The notes below the pieces were generated by a model that saw only the letters and a program-made list of their open reading frames with translations, had not been told where the DNA came from and did not search any database. The translations under genes and the position numbers were made by a program. Below, one piece after another: positions 49,320 to 57,738 of a stretch of 64,000 nucleotides of DNA; the first letter of the stretch is position 1; each line of letters starts with the position of its first letter. Source of the stretch: Paraburkholderia guartelaensis (GTDB lineage Bacteria; Pseudomonadota; Gammaproteobacteria; Burkholderiales; Burkholderiaceae); NCBI RefSeq assembly GCF_004353905.1, contig NZ_SMOD01000021.1:1-64000 (forward strand), written 5' to 3'.

Positions 49320-49537
49320 GGGCGAGCTCCTGACAATGGGCTTGAGGCTTGAACGAAATCCGCGCTGCTGCAGAAAAAGGGTGAGCCGCGTAGCGATGAA
49401 TGCGCTTCGCGGTGCCGGCGTCTCGCGGAAAGCGACGCTCAGCGGTTAAACAGCCATGACGATTGGATGGCGGCGAATGTGACGCCGGCTCGACTACGGG
49501 AGGCCAAAAAAGGAGGCCTCGAAGGGGAAGGGCTGGC

Positions 49538-49560
49538 GGGCCATCCGGAACGGATGGCCC
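49538..49560 (-). terminator. Hairpin after the alcohol dehydrogenase gene
   Basis: GGGCCATCCG / CGGATGGCCC is a perfect 10-base stem with a GAA loop, 59 bases downstream of the alcohol dehydrogenase stop. On the minus strand a T-rich run (49506-49511) follows only about 25 bases later, next to a second inverted repeat GAGGCC/GGCCTC. It is a likely but non-classical terminator. Confidence 0.5.
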
Positions 49561-49618
49561 GGCGGGGCAGGGTGTTACGTCTGGATGCGCGGCGCTTGTT
49601 TGCCGCGCTGCGTGCGCG

Positions 49619-50671
49619 TTACTTGCGCAGCGAATCGAGGTCGATCACGAAGCGGTACTTCACATCGCTCTTGAGCATGCGCTCATAGGCGTTGTTGATG
49701 TCCTGCATCTTGATCATTTCGATATCCGACGTAATGCCATGCTTGCCGCAGAAGTCCAGCATTTCCTGGGTTTCTGCAATGCCGCCGATCAGCGAGCCCG
49801 CCAGACGGCGGCGCTTCAGGATCAGGTTGAATACTTGCGGCGACGGGTGATCGTGCTCGGGCGCGCCCACCAGCGTCATCGTGCCGTCACGGCGCAGCAG
49901 CTCGATGAACGGGTTGAGGTCGTGCTGCGCGGCCACGGTGTTCACGATCAGGTCGAAGCTGTTGGCGTGCGCCTTCATCTGCTCCGGATCCTTCGAGATC
50001 ACCACTTCGTCCGCGCCAAGGCGCTTGCCGTCTTCGATCTTCGAGGGCGACGTGGTGAACAGCACCACATGCGCGCCCATCGCATGCGCGAGCTTCACGC
50101 CCATGTGGCCGAGGCCGCCGAGACCCACGATGCCGACCTTCTTGCCGGGTCCCGCGCCCCACGTGCGCAGCGGCGAATACGTGGTAATGCCCGCGCACAG
50201 GAGCGGCGCGGCCGCGGCGGCATCGAGGTTCTCCGGCACGCGCAGTACGAACGCTTCGTCCACCACGAGCTGCGTCGAGTAGCCGCCGTAGGTGATGTCG
50301 CCGCTCACGCGGTCGGCGCCGTTATAGGTGCCGACCCAGCCGTTCTCGCAATACTGCTCGAGGCCTTCGGCGCAGCTCGGGCAGGTGCGGCAGGAGTCGA
50401 CGAGACAGCCCACGCCGACGAGTTCACCCACCTTGTACTTCGTGACGCCGTTGCCGACTTCGGCCACGCGGCCGACGATCTCGTGGCCCGGCACGACCGG
50501 GTAAATCGTGTTGCGCCATTCGTCGCGCGCCTGGTGCAGGTCGGAGTGGCACACGCCGCAGAACAGCACGTCGATACGGACGTCGAGTTCGCGCAGGTCG
50601 CGGCGCTGGAATTCGAACGGGGCGAGCGGCGAGGCGGCGTCGCGGGCGGCGTATCCGTAAGTTGGGTACAT
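49619..50671 (-). CDS. Zinc-dependent NADP-type alcohol dehydrogenase (YahK/AdhC-like)
   Basis: This 350-residue medium-chain dehydrogenase has the catalytic zinc region VLFCGVCHSDLHQARDEW and GHEIVGRVAEVG, the structural-zinc cysteines in CRTCPSCAEGLEQYC, and the nucleotide-binding GLGGLGHMGVKLAHAMG. This is the cinnamyl-alcohol/YahK type that reduces many aldehydes with NADPH. The ATG at 50671 has a GAGGAGAG ribosome binding site. It is divergent from an AraC-family gene, a common arrangement where the regulator induces the dehydrogenase in the presence of aldehydes. Confidence 0.93.
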   Translation of the reverse strand: MYPTYGYAARDAASPLAPFEFQRRDLRELDVRIDVLFCGVCHSDLHQARDEWRNTIYPVVPGHEIVGRVAEVGNGVTKYKVGELVGVGCLVDSCRTCPSCAEGLEQYCENGWVGTYNGADRVSGDITYGGYSTQLVVDEAFVLRVPENLDAAAAAPLLCAGITTYSPLRTWGAGPGKKVGIVGLGGLGHMGVKLAHAMGAHVVLFTTSPSKIEDGKRLGADEVVISKDPEQMKAHANSFDLIVNTVAAQHDLNPFIELLRRDGTMTLVGAPEHDHPSPQVFNLILKRRRLAGSLIGGIAETQEMLDFCGKHGITSDIEMIKMQDINNAYERMLKSDVKYRFVIDLDSLRK

Positions 50672-50862
50672 GTGTTGGCTCTCCTCAAGTACATGGGTGT
50701 TGCGGCAGGGTTCCCATCGTAAGGATCGGGACCCACCCAGGGAATACCTGAAGCTATCGAAGACTTGCCTGATTCTCCTGGCGCGCAGCACATCGAGGGG
50801 TTCGGTGATAGATTGGCAAGCCTGTTCCTCTGCCTGTCTTCATCTTTTGGGGCACAACCGAT

Positions 50863-51843
50863 ATGGGCTACGTCAAAACCCTCGCCGCGGCGGCCATCGC
50901 GCCGGCGGCCGCCACGCAGGCGCGCACGGTCGACCTGCTCATGCAAATCACGCAGCGCGACGGCGTGCACGCCACGGCGGTCGAAGGCGTGCGGCTCTAC
51001 CGCGGCAGCGAAAGCCATCCGCGCCAGCCGGTCATGTACGAACCGAGCATTTTCATCGTCTGCCAGGGGCGCAAGCGCGGCTTCCTCGGCGACCAGGTGT
51101 TCATCTACGACGCGCAGCAATACCTGGTCCTCTCGGTGCCGATGCCGTTCGAATGCGAGACCGAGGCGAGCCCCGAGAAGCCGATTCTCGCCATTTCGAT
51201 CCGCGTCGATCTGACGACCGTCGCCGAACTGCTCATGGCGCTCGACGACCCGCGCCGCGCCGTGTCCGAGCCCTCGGGCATCTACGCGACGCCGCTCGAC
51301 GCCACGCTCTCGAACGCCGTGCTGCGCTTGCTCGAAGCGCTCGCGCAGCCGTATGAGGCGCGCATTCTCGGCCCTTCGATCGTGCGCGAAATCTGTTATC
51401 GCGTGCTCATGGGCGAGCAGGGCGACGCGATTCGCGCAGCGCTCACGCATCAGCACCACTTCGGGCGTATCGCGAAGGCGCTGCGGCGCATTCACACCGA
51501 CTACCGCGGCGACCTCGACGTCGAAACGCTCGCTTCGGAAGCGGGCATGAGCCTTGCCGTCTTTCATGCGCACTTCAAGGCTGTCACCTCGACTTCGCCG
51601 ATGCAGTACGTGAAGACCACGCGCCTGCATCATGCGCGGCTCCTGATCACGCACGACGGCCTGACCGTGAGCGCGGCGGCCACGCGCGTGGGCTATGAAA
51701 GCGCGTCGCAGTTCAGCCGCGAATTCAAGCGCCTCTTTGGCATGAGCCCGGCCGACCAGATGCGCCGGGCGCGCGACGCCGCCGCGGCCGCGGCCGCGCC
51801 GCGCATCGAGGTGCTGCCGCCGCGCTATGTGACGGCCGTGTGA
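50863..51843 (+). CDS. AraC-family regulator
   Basis: This 326-residue regulator has an N-terminal AraC_N-type ligand domain (about residues 20-190) and the C-terminal double helix-turn-helix (AKALRRIHTDYRGDLDVETLASEAGMSLAVFHAHFKAVTSTSPMQYVKTTRL, recognition region AGMSLAVFHAHF, then YESASQFSREFKRLFGMSP). The divergent alcohol dehydrogenase 190 bases away is its probable target. The Ala-rich C-terminal tail is unremarkable. Effector unknown; aldehydes would fit the neighbour. Confidence 0.91.
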   Translation: MGYVKTLAAAAIAPAAATQARTVDLLMQITQRDGVHATAVEGVRLYRGSESHPRQPVMYEPSIFIVCQGRKRGFLGDQVFIYDAQQYLVLSVPMPFECETEASPEKPILAISIRVDLTTVAELLMALDDPRRAVSEPSGIYATPLDATLSNAVLRLLEALAQPYEARILGPSIVREICYRVLMGEQGDAIRAALTHQHHFGRIAKALRRIHTDYRGDLDVETLASEAGMSLAVFHAHFKAVTSTSPMQYVKTTRLHHARLLITHDGLTVSAAATRVGYESASQFSREFKRLFGMSPADQMRRARDAAAAAAAPRIEVLPPRYVTAV

Positions 51844-51910
51844 AGTTGACGCGCGGGCGCATCGGCATTCGATTCGCACATCGAAACAATGACGCAAGGG
51901 TGACACGACG

Positions 51911-52843
51911 ATGAAGCCATGCCTGCTGGTCCTGATACTGCTTGCCGATGAAGACCTCGCCGGGTTTGGCGAACAATTCGATGTGATCTACGCGCCCGAT
52001 GCCGATGCGCGTGCCAAAGCGGTCGCGGAACGCGGCAAGGACGTGCGTGTGGTGCTCACCAACGGCACGACGGGCCTCACCGCCGACGAAATCGATCGTA
52101 TGCCCGCGCTCGAACTGGCGGGCGCGCTAGGCGCGGGCTACGAAAATATCGCGCTCGACCACGCACGCGAGCGTGGCATCGCACTGTGCAATGGCGCGGG
52201 CGTCAATGCCGACTGCGTCGCCGACCACGCGCTCGCGCTGCTGCTCGCGGCCGTGCGCGCCGTGCCGCAGTTCGACGCTGCGTGCCGCACCGGTGTCTGG
52301 CGCGACGCGCTACCCATGCGCCCCACCGTCACGGGGCGGCGGCTCGGCATTGTCGGGTATGGGCATATTGGCGAGAAGGTCGCGCGGCGCGCGGCGGGCT
52401 TCCGCATGGAACTCGGCTATCACAACCGCAAGCCGCGCGAAGGCGCTCAGGCGCGCTACTTCGAAAGCGTGATGGCGCTTGCGCAATGGAGCGACTTTCT
52501 CGTGATTGCGACGCCGGGCGGCGCGCATACGAAGCATCTGATCGACCGCGCCGTGATCGAGGCGCTGGGGCCGCAGGGCTTTCTCATCAATGTGTCGCGC
52601 GGCAGCGTCGTCGATACGGCCGCGCTTGCCCTCGCGCTGAAGGCGGGGGCGCTGGGCGGCGCGGGGCTCGACGTCTACGAGGGCGAGCCGCAGCCGCCCG
52701 CTGCGCTCATCGGGTTAGACAACATTGTGCTCACGCCGCACGTGGCCGGCACGTCGCCCGACGTGCGCACCGCCACGGTGCGCCACTTCGCCCAAAACGC
52801 GGCGCGGCACTTCGCGGGCGAGACACTCCTCACGCCGCTCTGA
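51911..52843 (+). CDS. D-isomer-specific 2-hydroxyacid dehydrogenase
   Basis: This 310-residue enzyme has the NAD(P)-binding motif GIVGYGHIGEKVARR and the family active-site residues: Arg in NVSRGSVVDT, Glu in DVYEGEPQPP and His in LTPHVAGTS. It should reduce 2-keto acids such as glyoxylate or hydroxypyruvate. Length is typical. It lies 67 bases after the AraC gene on the same strand and may be part of the same aldehyde/keto-acid response, but no operon is proven. Confidence 0.92.
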   Translation: MKPCLLVLILLADEDLAGFGEQFDVIYAPDADARAKAVAERGKDVRVVLTNGTTGLTADEIDRMPALELAGALGAGYENIALDHARERGIALCNGAGVNADCVADHALALLLAAVRAVPQFDAACRTGVWRDALPMRPTVTGRRLGIVGYGHIGEKVARRAAGFRMELGYHNRKPREGAQARYFESVMALAQWSDFLVIATPGGAHTKHLIDRAVIEALGPQGFLINVSRGSVVDTAALALALKAGALGGAGLDVYEGEPQPPAALIGLDNIVLTPHVAGTSPDVRTATVRHFAQNAARHFAGETLLTPL

Positions 52844-53063
52844 AGGCGGCCGTCGGGGGCTTTTGGCGCCTCGCATGCGCCGCGTTGTGTATGCCACCGC
52901 GCGCGGACGCCGGCATCGTATGACGTATCATTCCTTCTGTGCGAGCCACAATCGCTGTTCGAGCGGCCGCTAATGACCACAACGGCCATGAACCTGGCGC
53001 GCCACCCTGCCCATTTGCACATCCGGGCCGTGACGCCAGGGCGGTGATATCGAAGGCTCAAAA

Positions 53064-55112
53064 ATGAAAACGCTGATTGGCGCACTGCACGAGCACGCGG
53101 CCCATGTGGTGAACCGCTTCTACGAGGAGCTGGGCCGCCTGCCCAAATCCCGCCGCATCCTCGAAATGCTTTCGGGTGCGGAACTCGCGCACCTCAAGGC
53201 GCGCCAGATCCAGAATCTCCTTGCCCTCGCCAGTCTCGGCCTGACCGCGCGCGAGCACGAGGACATGGCGCAGCGCATCGGCCGCATTCATGCCATTGTC
53301 GGGCTCGACAAGGAAGAACTCGTGCGCAGCCGCGGCATCCTTCAGGAGCTGATATACGCCGACGTCGGCCGGACGGTGAGCACGCAACAACTCTCGCTCT
53401 ACGCGCGCCGCCTGACCGCCGACCTTGCATGGCAACTCAAGGCGTATCAGGCCGTACAGGACTCGCAGCAGGAAGCGCTGTTGCGCATCACGCGTCTTGT
53501 GTGGGAGGCGGGCAGTTACACGAATTTCATCGACCAGGTGATCGCCGCGCTGGCGGAGCACGACGAAGTGAGCGCCTGCACCATCGGACGTCCCGACGAA
53601 GCGGGCATTTTTCACTTCGAGGCCGGCGCGGGCGGCAAGACGGAAGGCGGCATGCTCAACGTGCTTGCCGCGCACGATCGGGAAATCAGCGTGCGCGCCG
53701 ATCATCCGCAAGGGCAGGGCGCCATCGGGCGCGCGTGGCGCAGCGGCAAGCCCGAGCGCGTCGTCAACTATCAGACCGATCCGCTCGTCGCGCCGTGGCG
53801 CGATCTCGCGGCGCGCGAGGGCGTGCGCTCTTCGGTGTCGATTCCGCTGGCCGCGCCCGGGCAGCCGCCGCTCGCCGTGCTGAGTCTGTATAGCGCGTTT
53901 CCGGGCGGCTTCGTCGGGCCCGATCAGGTGGCCTTCGTCGATTTGCTGCAAACGCTGCTCGGCTGCGCCGCGACGCGCATCCCCGGCAACGACGGCCTGA
54001 GCGCCGCGGTGCCGGTGAGCGTGCGCCAGCATTGGGCGGCGCTCGTGCGCACCGGTGCGCTGGAAATGCACTATCAGCCACTGCTCAGCCTCGCAACGGG
54101 CAAGTCGACCAAGGTCGAAGCGCTGGCGCGACTGCGCGACGGCGAGCGTCTGCTCGTGCCCGACGTGTTTCTCTCGGCGCTCTCCTCCGACGATCTGCTC
54201 GCGCTGTTCGCACGCGGCATCGAGCAGGCGCTCGCCGACCGCGAACGCTGGTACGCCGGGGGCCGCGACCTCGATGTCTCGATCAACTTGCCGCCGGCGG
54301 CACTCAACGACATCCGCTATTTCGAAGCCACCCGCACCGCGCTGGCCGCGCACCGGTGCCCGGCTGCGCGGCTCACGCTGGAAGTTCTGGAAAACGAAGC
54401 ACTGTCGCTGAGCCAGGGGCAGCGCGCCATTCTCGCGAAGTTCCGTGAGCTGGGCGTGCTGCTCGCGCAGGATGATCTCGGAGCGGGACATAGCGGCCTC
54501 ACGCGCCTGCGTGAATTGCCGTTCGACTGGATCAAGCTCGACCGCGAGATGGTGAAGGTGAGCGGCGGCGATGCGCTCAGTATGCTGCGAGTGATCTACC
54601 AGTTGACGCGCCTCGGCCATTCGCTCGGCAGGCGCGTGCTTGCCGAAGGCGTCGATACGCTCGACCTCCTGCGCGCGCTTGCCATTCTCGGCGTGGACGG
54701 TGCGCAGGGCTATGTCATCGCGAAGCCAATGGAAGGCACACGTCTCATCGAATGGCTCGACACGACGCCGGCCTTCGCCGCGACCGCGAACGTCGAAAGC
54801 GGCGCCGGAACGGAAAGCCTCCTGGCGCGGCTCGCCCGCTTCGTGATCTGGGAAGAGCGCATGCTCTTGATCGCGGCGGTGCCCGAAGCGGCGTGGGACC
54901 TCTTGCGCGCCCTGACGCGCGAAGAAGGCGAGGGCGGCCGCGCGCCGCTCGCGCAGTCGCTGGCGGGCTTCGGCGACATACTGCCTGCGGGCGCGCAACG
55001 TGATGCGTTGCATCGGGAGGTGGTCGGCGCACTGCTGACCGAAGGCCCGAACAGCGAAGCGTGGCGCGTTGCGCTGAACAGGCTGATCGAGGCCATCACG
55101 GCGGCCGGATAG
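53064..55112 (+). CDS. Globin-coupled sensor with GAF and EAL domains (c-di-GMP phosphodiesterase)
   Basis: This 682-residue protein begins with a globin-coupled sensor domain (about 1-130), with proximal haem ligand His76 in RIGRIHAIVGLDKEEL. A GAF-like domain follows at about 140-305. The EAL phosphodiesterase domain is at about 320-560, with Glu352 (EALARL), Asn408, Glu440, Asp470/Asp471 (QDDLGAGHSGL), Lys491 and Glu528 (AEGVDT) in place, so it should hydrolyse c-di-GMP. The last 120 residues are an extra region of unknown fold. It probably links oxygen or NO to biofilm or motility control. It converges with a transporter gene. Confidence 0.87.
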   Translation: MKTLIGALHEHAAHVVNRFYEELGRLPKSRRILEMLSGAELAHLKARQIQNLLALASLGLTAREHEDMAQRIGRIHAIVGLDKEELVRSRGILQELIYADVGRTVSTQQLSLYARRLTADLAWQLKAYQAVQDSQQEALLRITRLVWEAGSYTNFIDQVIAALAEHDEVSACTIGRPDEAGIFHFEAGAGGKTEGGMLNVLAAHDREISVRADHPQGQGAIGRAWRSGKPERVVNYQTDPLVAPWRDLAAREGVRSSVSIPLAAPGQPPLAVLSLYSAFPGGFVGPDQVAFVDLLQTLLGCAATRIPGNDGLSAAVPVSVRQHWAALVRTGALEMHYQPLLSLATGKSTKVEALARLRDGERLLVPDVFLSALSSDDLLALFARGIEQALADRERWYAGGRDLDVSINLPPAALNDIRYFEATRTALAAHRCPAARLTLEVLENEALSLSQGQRAILAKFRELGVLLAQDDLGAGHSGLTRLRELPFDWIKLDREMVKVSGGDALSMLRVIYQLTRLGHSLGRRVLAEGVDTLDLLRALAILGVDGAQGYVIAKPMEGTRLIEWLDTTPAFAATANVESGAGTESLLARLARFVIWEERMLLIAAVPEAAWDLLRALTREEGEGGRAPLAQSLAGFGDILPAGAQRDALHREVVGALLTEGPNSEAWRVALNRLIEAITAAG

Positions 55113-55121
55113 GCGCGGGCG

Positions 55122-56438
55122 TCAGTCCTGCAGCGCGAGCCCCACGTCGCTTTGTGCAGCCGACGACTGCTTGCGCTGCAGCACCGCGATACACACGAGC
55201 GAAATGCCCGCAAGCGCGCTGTAGAACAGCGCCAGCGGCCACCACTGACCCGGATAGTCATGCGCGAGCAGCGTGCCGACGAGCGGAGTCAGGCCACCCG
55301 CGAGCGCCGCGCAACATTGGTAGGAGATCGAAATAGCCGAGTAGCGCACGCGCACCGGGAACGCATTCGTCATGAAACCCGCCATGACCGCGTACGAGCT
55401 GCACATGCACATCACGGCAATTGCAATGCCAACCACGATGGCGACCGGGCGACCAGTGGAGACGAGCACGAACATCGGGTAAGGCGAAATCATGGCCAAC
55501 GCGGCGGCCAGCACGAGGAATCGCCCGGCGCCCACACGCTGGGCAAACCAGCCGGAGAAAAGCTGCGTAAAAAGCTGGATGAACGCGACGACGAACAGGC
55601 AATCCAGAATCAGCCCGCGGTCGAGTCCGAGCGTTTGCGTCGTGTAGTTCAGCATGAAGGTGTTGACGAACCACGCGCCCGCCACGCCGATCACATTCGC
55701 GCCGAGACACAGCAGCACGGCGCGCCACGAGTCGCGCAGCACTTCGACGATCGGCATCGCGGCGGTGCGGCGCTGCGTCTTGATCGCTTCGAATTCCGGC
55801 GACTCGCCCACGCCCGATCGAATCAGCAGGCCCACCACGAGCAGCACCGCGCTGGCGATGAACGGCAAGCGCCAGCCCCATGCAAAGAGCGCATCCTTGT
55901 CGAGATGCGCGACGCTGCGAAAAGCCAGCAGCGCGAGAATCAGGCCGGCCGGGCTGCCGAGTTGCGCAAACGAGGCAAGAAACGTGCGCTTTTCCTTGGG
56001 CGCATGCTCGCCCGCCATGAGCACCGCGCCGCCCCATTCGCCGCCGATCGCAATGCCTTGCGCCACGCGCAGCAGCACGAGGAGCGCCGGGGCGAGCGCG
56101 CCGGCGCTCGCATAGGTCGGCAGGAAGCCGATACCCACGGTGCCGACACCCATGATCGACAGCGTGGCGACGAGCGCTTTCTTGCGGCCGATACGGTCAC
56201 CCAGATGCCCGAACACGAGCCCGCCGAAGGGGCGCGCGAAAAAGCCCACGGCGAAGGTGCCGAACGAGGCGAGCGTGCTGTAGAACGGCTCGTGGGAAGG
56301 GAAGAACAGCTTGCCGAAGATGAGCGCCGAAGCGGTGGCGTAGATGTAGAAGTCGTACCACTCGATGGTGGTGCCGACAAAGGCGGCGAGCGAAGCGCGG
56401 GCAGGCTGGCGCGCAGGGGTGGTGCCGGGGCGGGTCAT
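55122..56438 (-). CDS. MHS-family MFS transporter (shikimate-type)
   Basis: This 438-residue protein has 12 likely membrane segments and MHS motifs VGTTIEWYDFYIYATASALIF and GHLGDRIGRKKAL. ShiA/MHS proteins carry shikimate, citrate or other organic acids with protons. It follows a CoA-transferase gene after 67 bases on the same strand, so it is probably the carrier for whatever acid that operon breaks down. Substrate is inferred only. Confidence 0.86.
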   Translation of the reverse strand: MTRPGTTPARQPARASLAAFVGTTIEWYDFYIYATASALIFGKLFFPSHEPFYSTLASFGTFAVGFFARPFGGLVFGHLGDRIGRKKALVATLSIMGVGTVGIGFLPTYASAGALAPALLVLLRVAQGIAIGGEWGGAVLMAGEHAPKEKRTFLASFAQLGSPAGLILALLAFRSVAHLDKDALFAWGWRLPFIASAVLLVVGLLIRSGVGESPEFEAIKTQRRTAAMPIVEVLRDSWRAVLLCLGANVIGVAGAWFVNTFMLNYTTQTLGLDRGLILDCLFVVAFIQLFTQLFSGWFAQRVGAGRFLVLAAALAMISPYPMFVLVSTGRPVAIVVGIAIAVMCMCSSYAVMAGFMTNAFPVRVRYSAISISYQCCAALAGGLTPLVGTLLAHDYPGQWWPLALFYSALAGISLVCIAVLQRKQSSAAQSDVGLALQD

Positions 56439-56505
56439 GCATGTCTCCTTGATCGGGGTGAGCCGGCTTGGGCCGGTCTGTATTCCGTTGGGGTGGGATG
56501 GAACG

Positions 56506-57738
56506 CTAGGCGCTTACCGTCGTTTCGGGCTCCTTGAGAATGCCGGCTTCGAAGAGCCGCTGCTGGGTGTCGGCGTCGATGCCGAGCGCGTCCATCACGG
56601 CGCGTGTGTCGGCGCCGAGCGCGGGCGGCCGCGTGCGATAGGTCGGCGGCGTGCGCGAGAGCTTCACGGGCGCACCCGTGCCGCGATAGCCATCCATCTC
56701 GACGATCATGCGGCGGTGCTGCGTGTGCGGATGCGCGGCCACCGTGTCGACGGTCTGCACCGGGCCGCACGGCACACCGGCCCGAATCAGGTCGCGCGCG
56801 AGCGGGTCGCAGTCGTGCGCAGTAAGCCGCGCTTCGAGCGCCGCCTTGAGTTCCGGCCGATGCGCGCAGCGGCTGCGGTTGTCGGCGAAGCGCGGGTCGT
56901 CGGCGAGATCGGGCACACCCAGGTGCGCGCAGAGCTTCGCGAACTGGCGGTCGTTGCCCACGGCCAGGAAGATAGGTGCGCTTCCCGTTGCGTAGCTGTC
57001 GTACGGCGCGATGTTCGGGTGCGCGTTGCCGCTGCGCTGCGGCGTGCGGCCATTGCCGAAATAGTTCGGCAAATGCGGATGCAGGAGCGACACGCCGCAA
57101 TCGTAGAGCGCGATATCCACCGACTGCCCGAGGCCGCTCTTTTCGCGCTCGGCCAGTGCGAGCAGAATGCCGGCGAGCGCGTTCAGGCCCGTGACCATGT
57201 CCACGATCGGCAGGCCGACGCGCAGTGCGGGGCCGTCGTGCTCGCCGTTCACGCTCATCAGGCCCGTCATCGCCTGAATCGCGGCGTCGTAGCCGGGCAG
57301 GCCGCCGAGCGGGCCGTCCGGACCGAAGCCCGAAATTGCGCAGTGAATCAGGCGAGGAAAACGAGGACGCAGATCGCGCTCGTAGTCCATGCCCCAGCGC
57401 GCGAGCGTTCCCGGCTTGAAGTTTTCGACCAGCACGTCCGCGCCTTCGAGCAACTGCCACAGGATCGCGCGACCTTTTTCGCGCGAGAGATCGACGGCGA
57501 TGCCCTGCTTGTTGCGGTTCACGCCAACGTAATACGACGCCGTATCGCCGACGAAGGGTGGGCCCCAGCCGCGCGTTTCGTCGCCGTCGGGCGGTTCGAG
57601 CTTGATGACTTCCGCGCCGTGATCGGCGAGCGCCTGGGTGCAGTACGGACCGCCCAGCACGCGGCTCAGATCGATCACGCGCAGTCCATGCAGTGCGCCG
57701 TTCACCGTAGTTGCTTCGGATGCCTTTGTTGTAGTCAT
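56506..57738 (-). CDS. Family III (CaiB/BaiF) CoA-transferase
   Basis: This 410-residue enzyme is of the formyl-CoA transferase type: LHGLRVIDLSRVLGGPYCTQALADHGAEVIKLEPP at the start, NRNKQGIAVDLSREKGR, and PGYDAAIQAMTGLM with the catalytic aspartate in the GYDAAIQA segment. It moves CoA between carboxylates. The ATG overlaps the stop of the upstream acyl-CoA dehydrogenase gene (ATGA), so the two are translated together. Which acid is activated is not visible. Confidence 0.9.
   Translation of the reverse strand: MTTTKASEATTVNGALHGLRVIDLSRVLGGPYCTQALADHGAEVIKLEPPDGDETRGWGPPFVGDTASYYVGVNRNKQGIAVDLSREKGRAILWQLLEGADVLVENFKPGTLARWGMDYERDLRPRFPRLIHCAISGFGPDGPLGGLPGYDAAIQAMTGLMSVNGEHDGPALRVGLPIVDMVTGLNALAGILLALAEREKSGLGQSVDIALYDCGVSLLHPHLPNYFGNGRTPQRSGNAHPNIAPYDSYATGSAPIFLAVGNDRQFAKLCAHLGVPDLADDPRFADNRSRCAHRPELKAALEARLTAHDCDPLARDLIRAGVPCGPVQTVDTVAAHPHTQHRRMIVEMDGYRGTGAPVKLSRTPPTYRTRPPALGADTRAVMDALGIDADTQQRLFEAGILKEPETTVSA

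Noticed and set aside
49500..49520. GAGGCC/GGCCTC inverted repeat as a terminator
   Set aside because: The A-run lies inside the loop, not after the stem, so it does not form a typical rho-independent terminator on its own.
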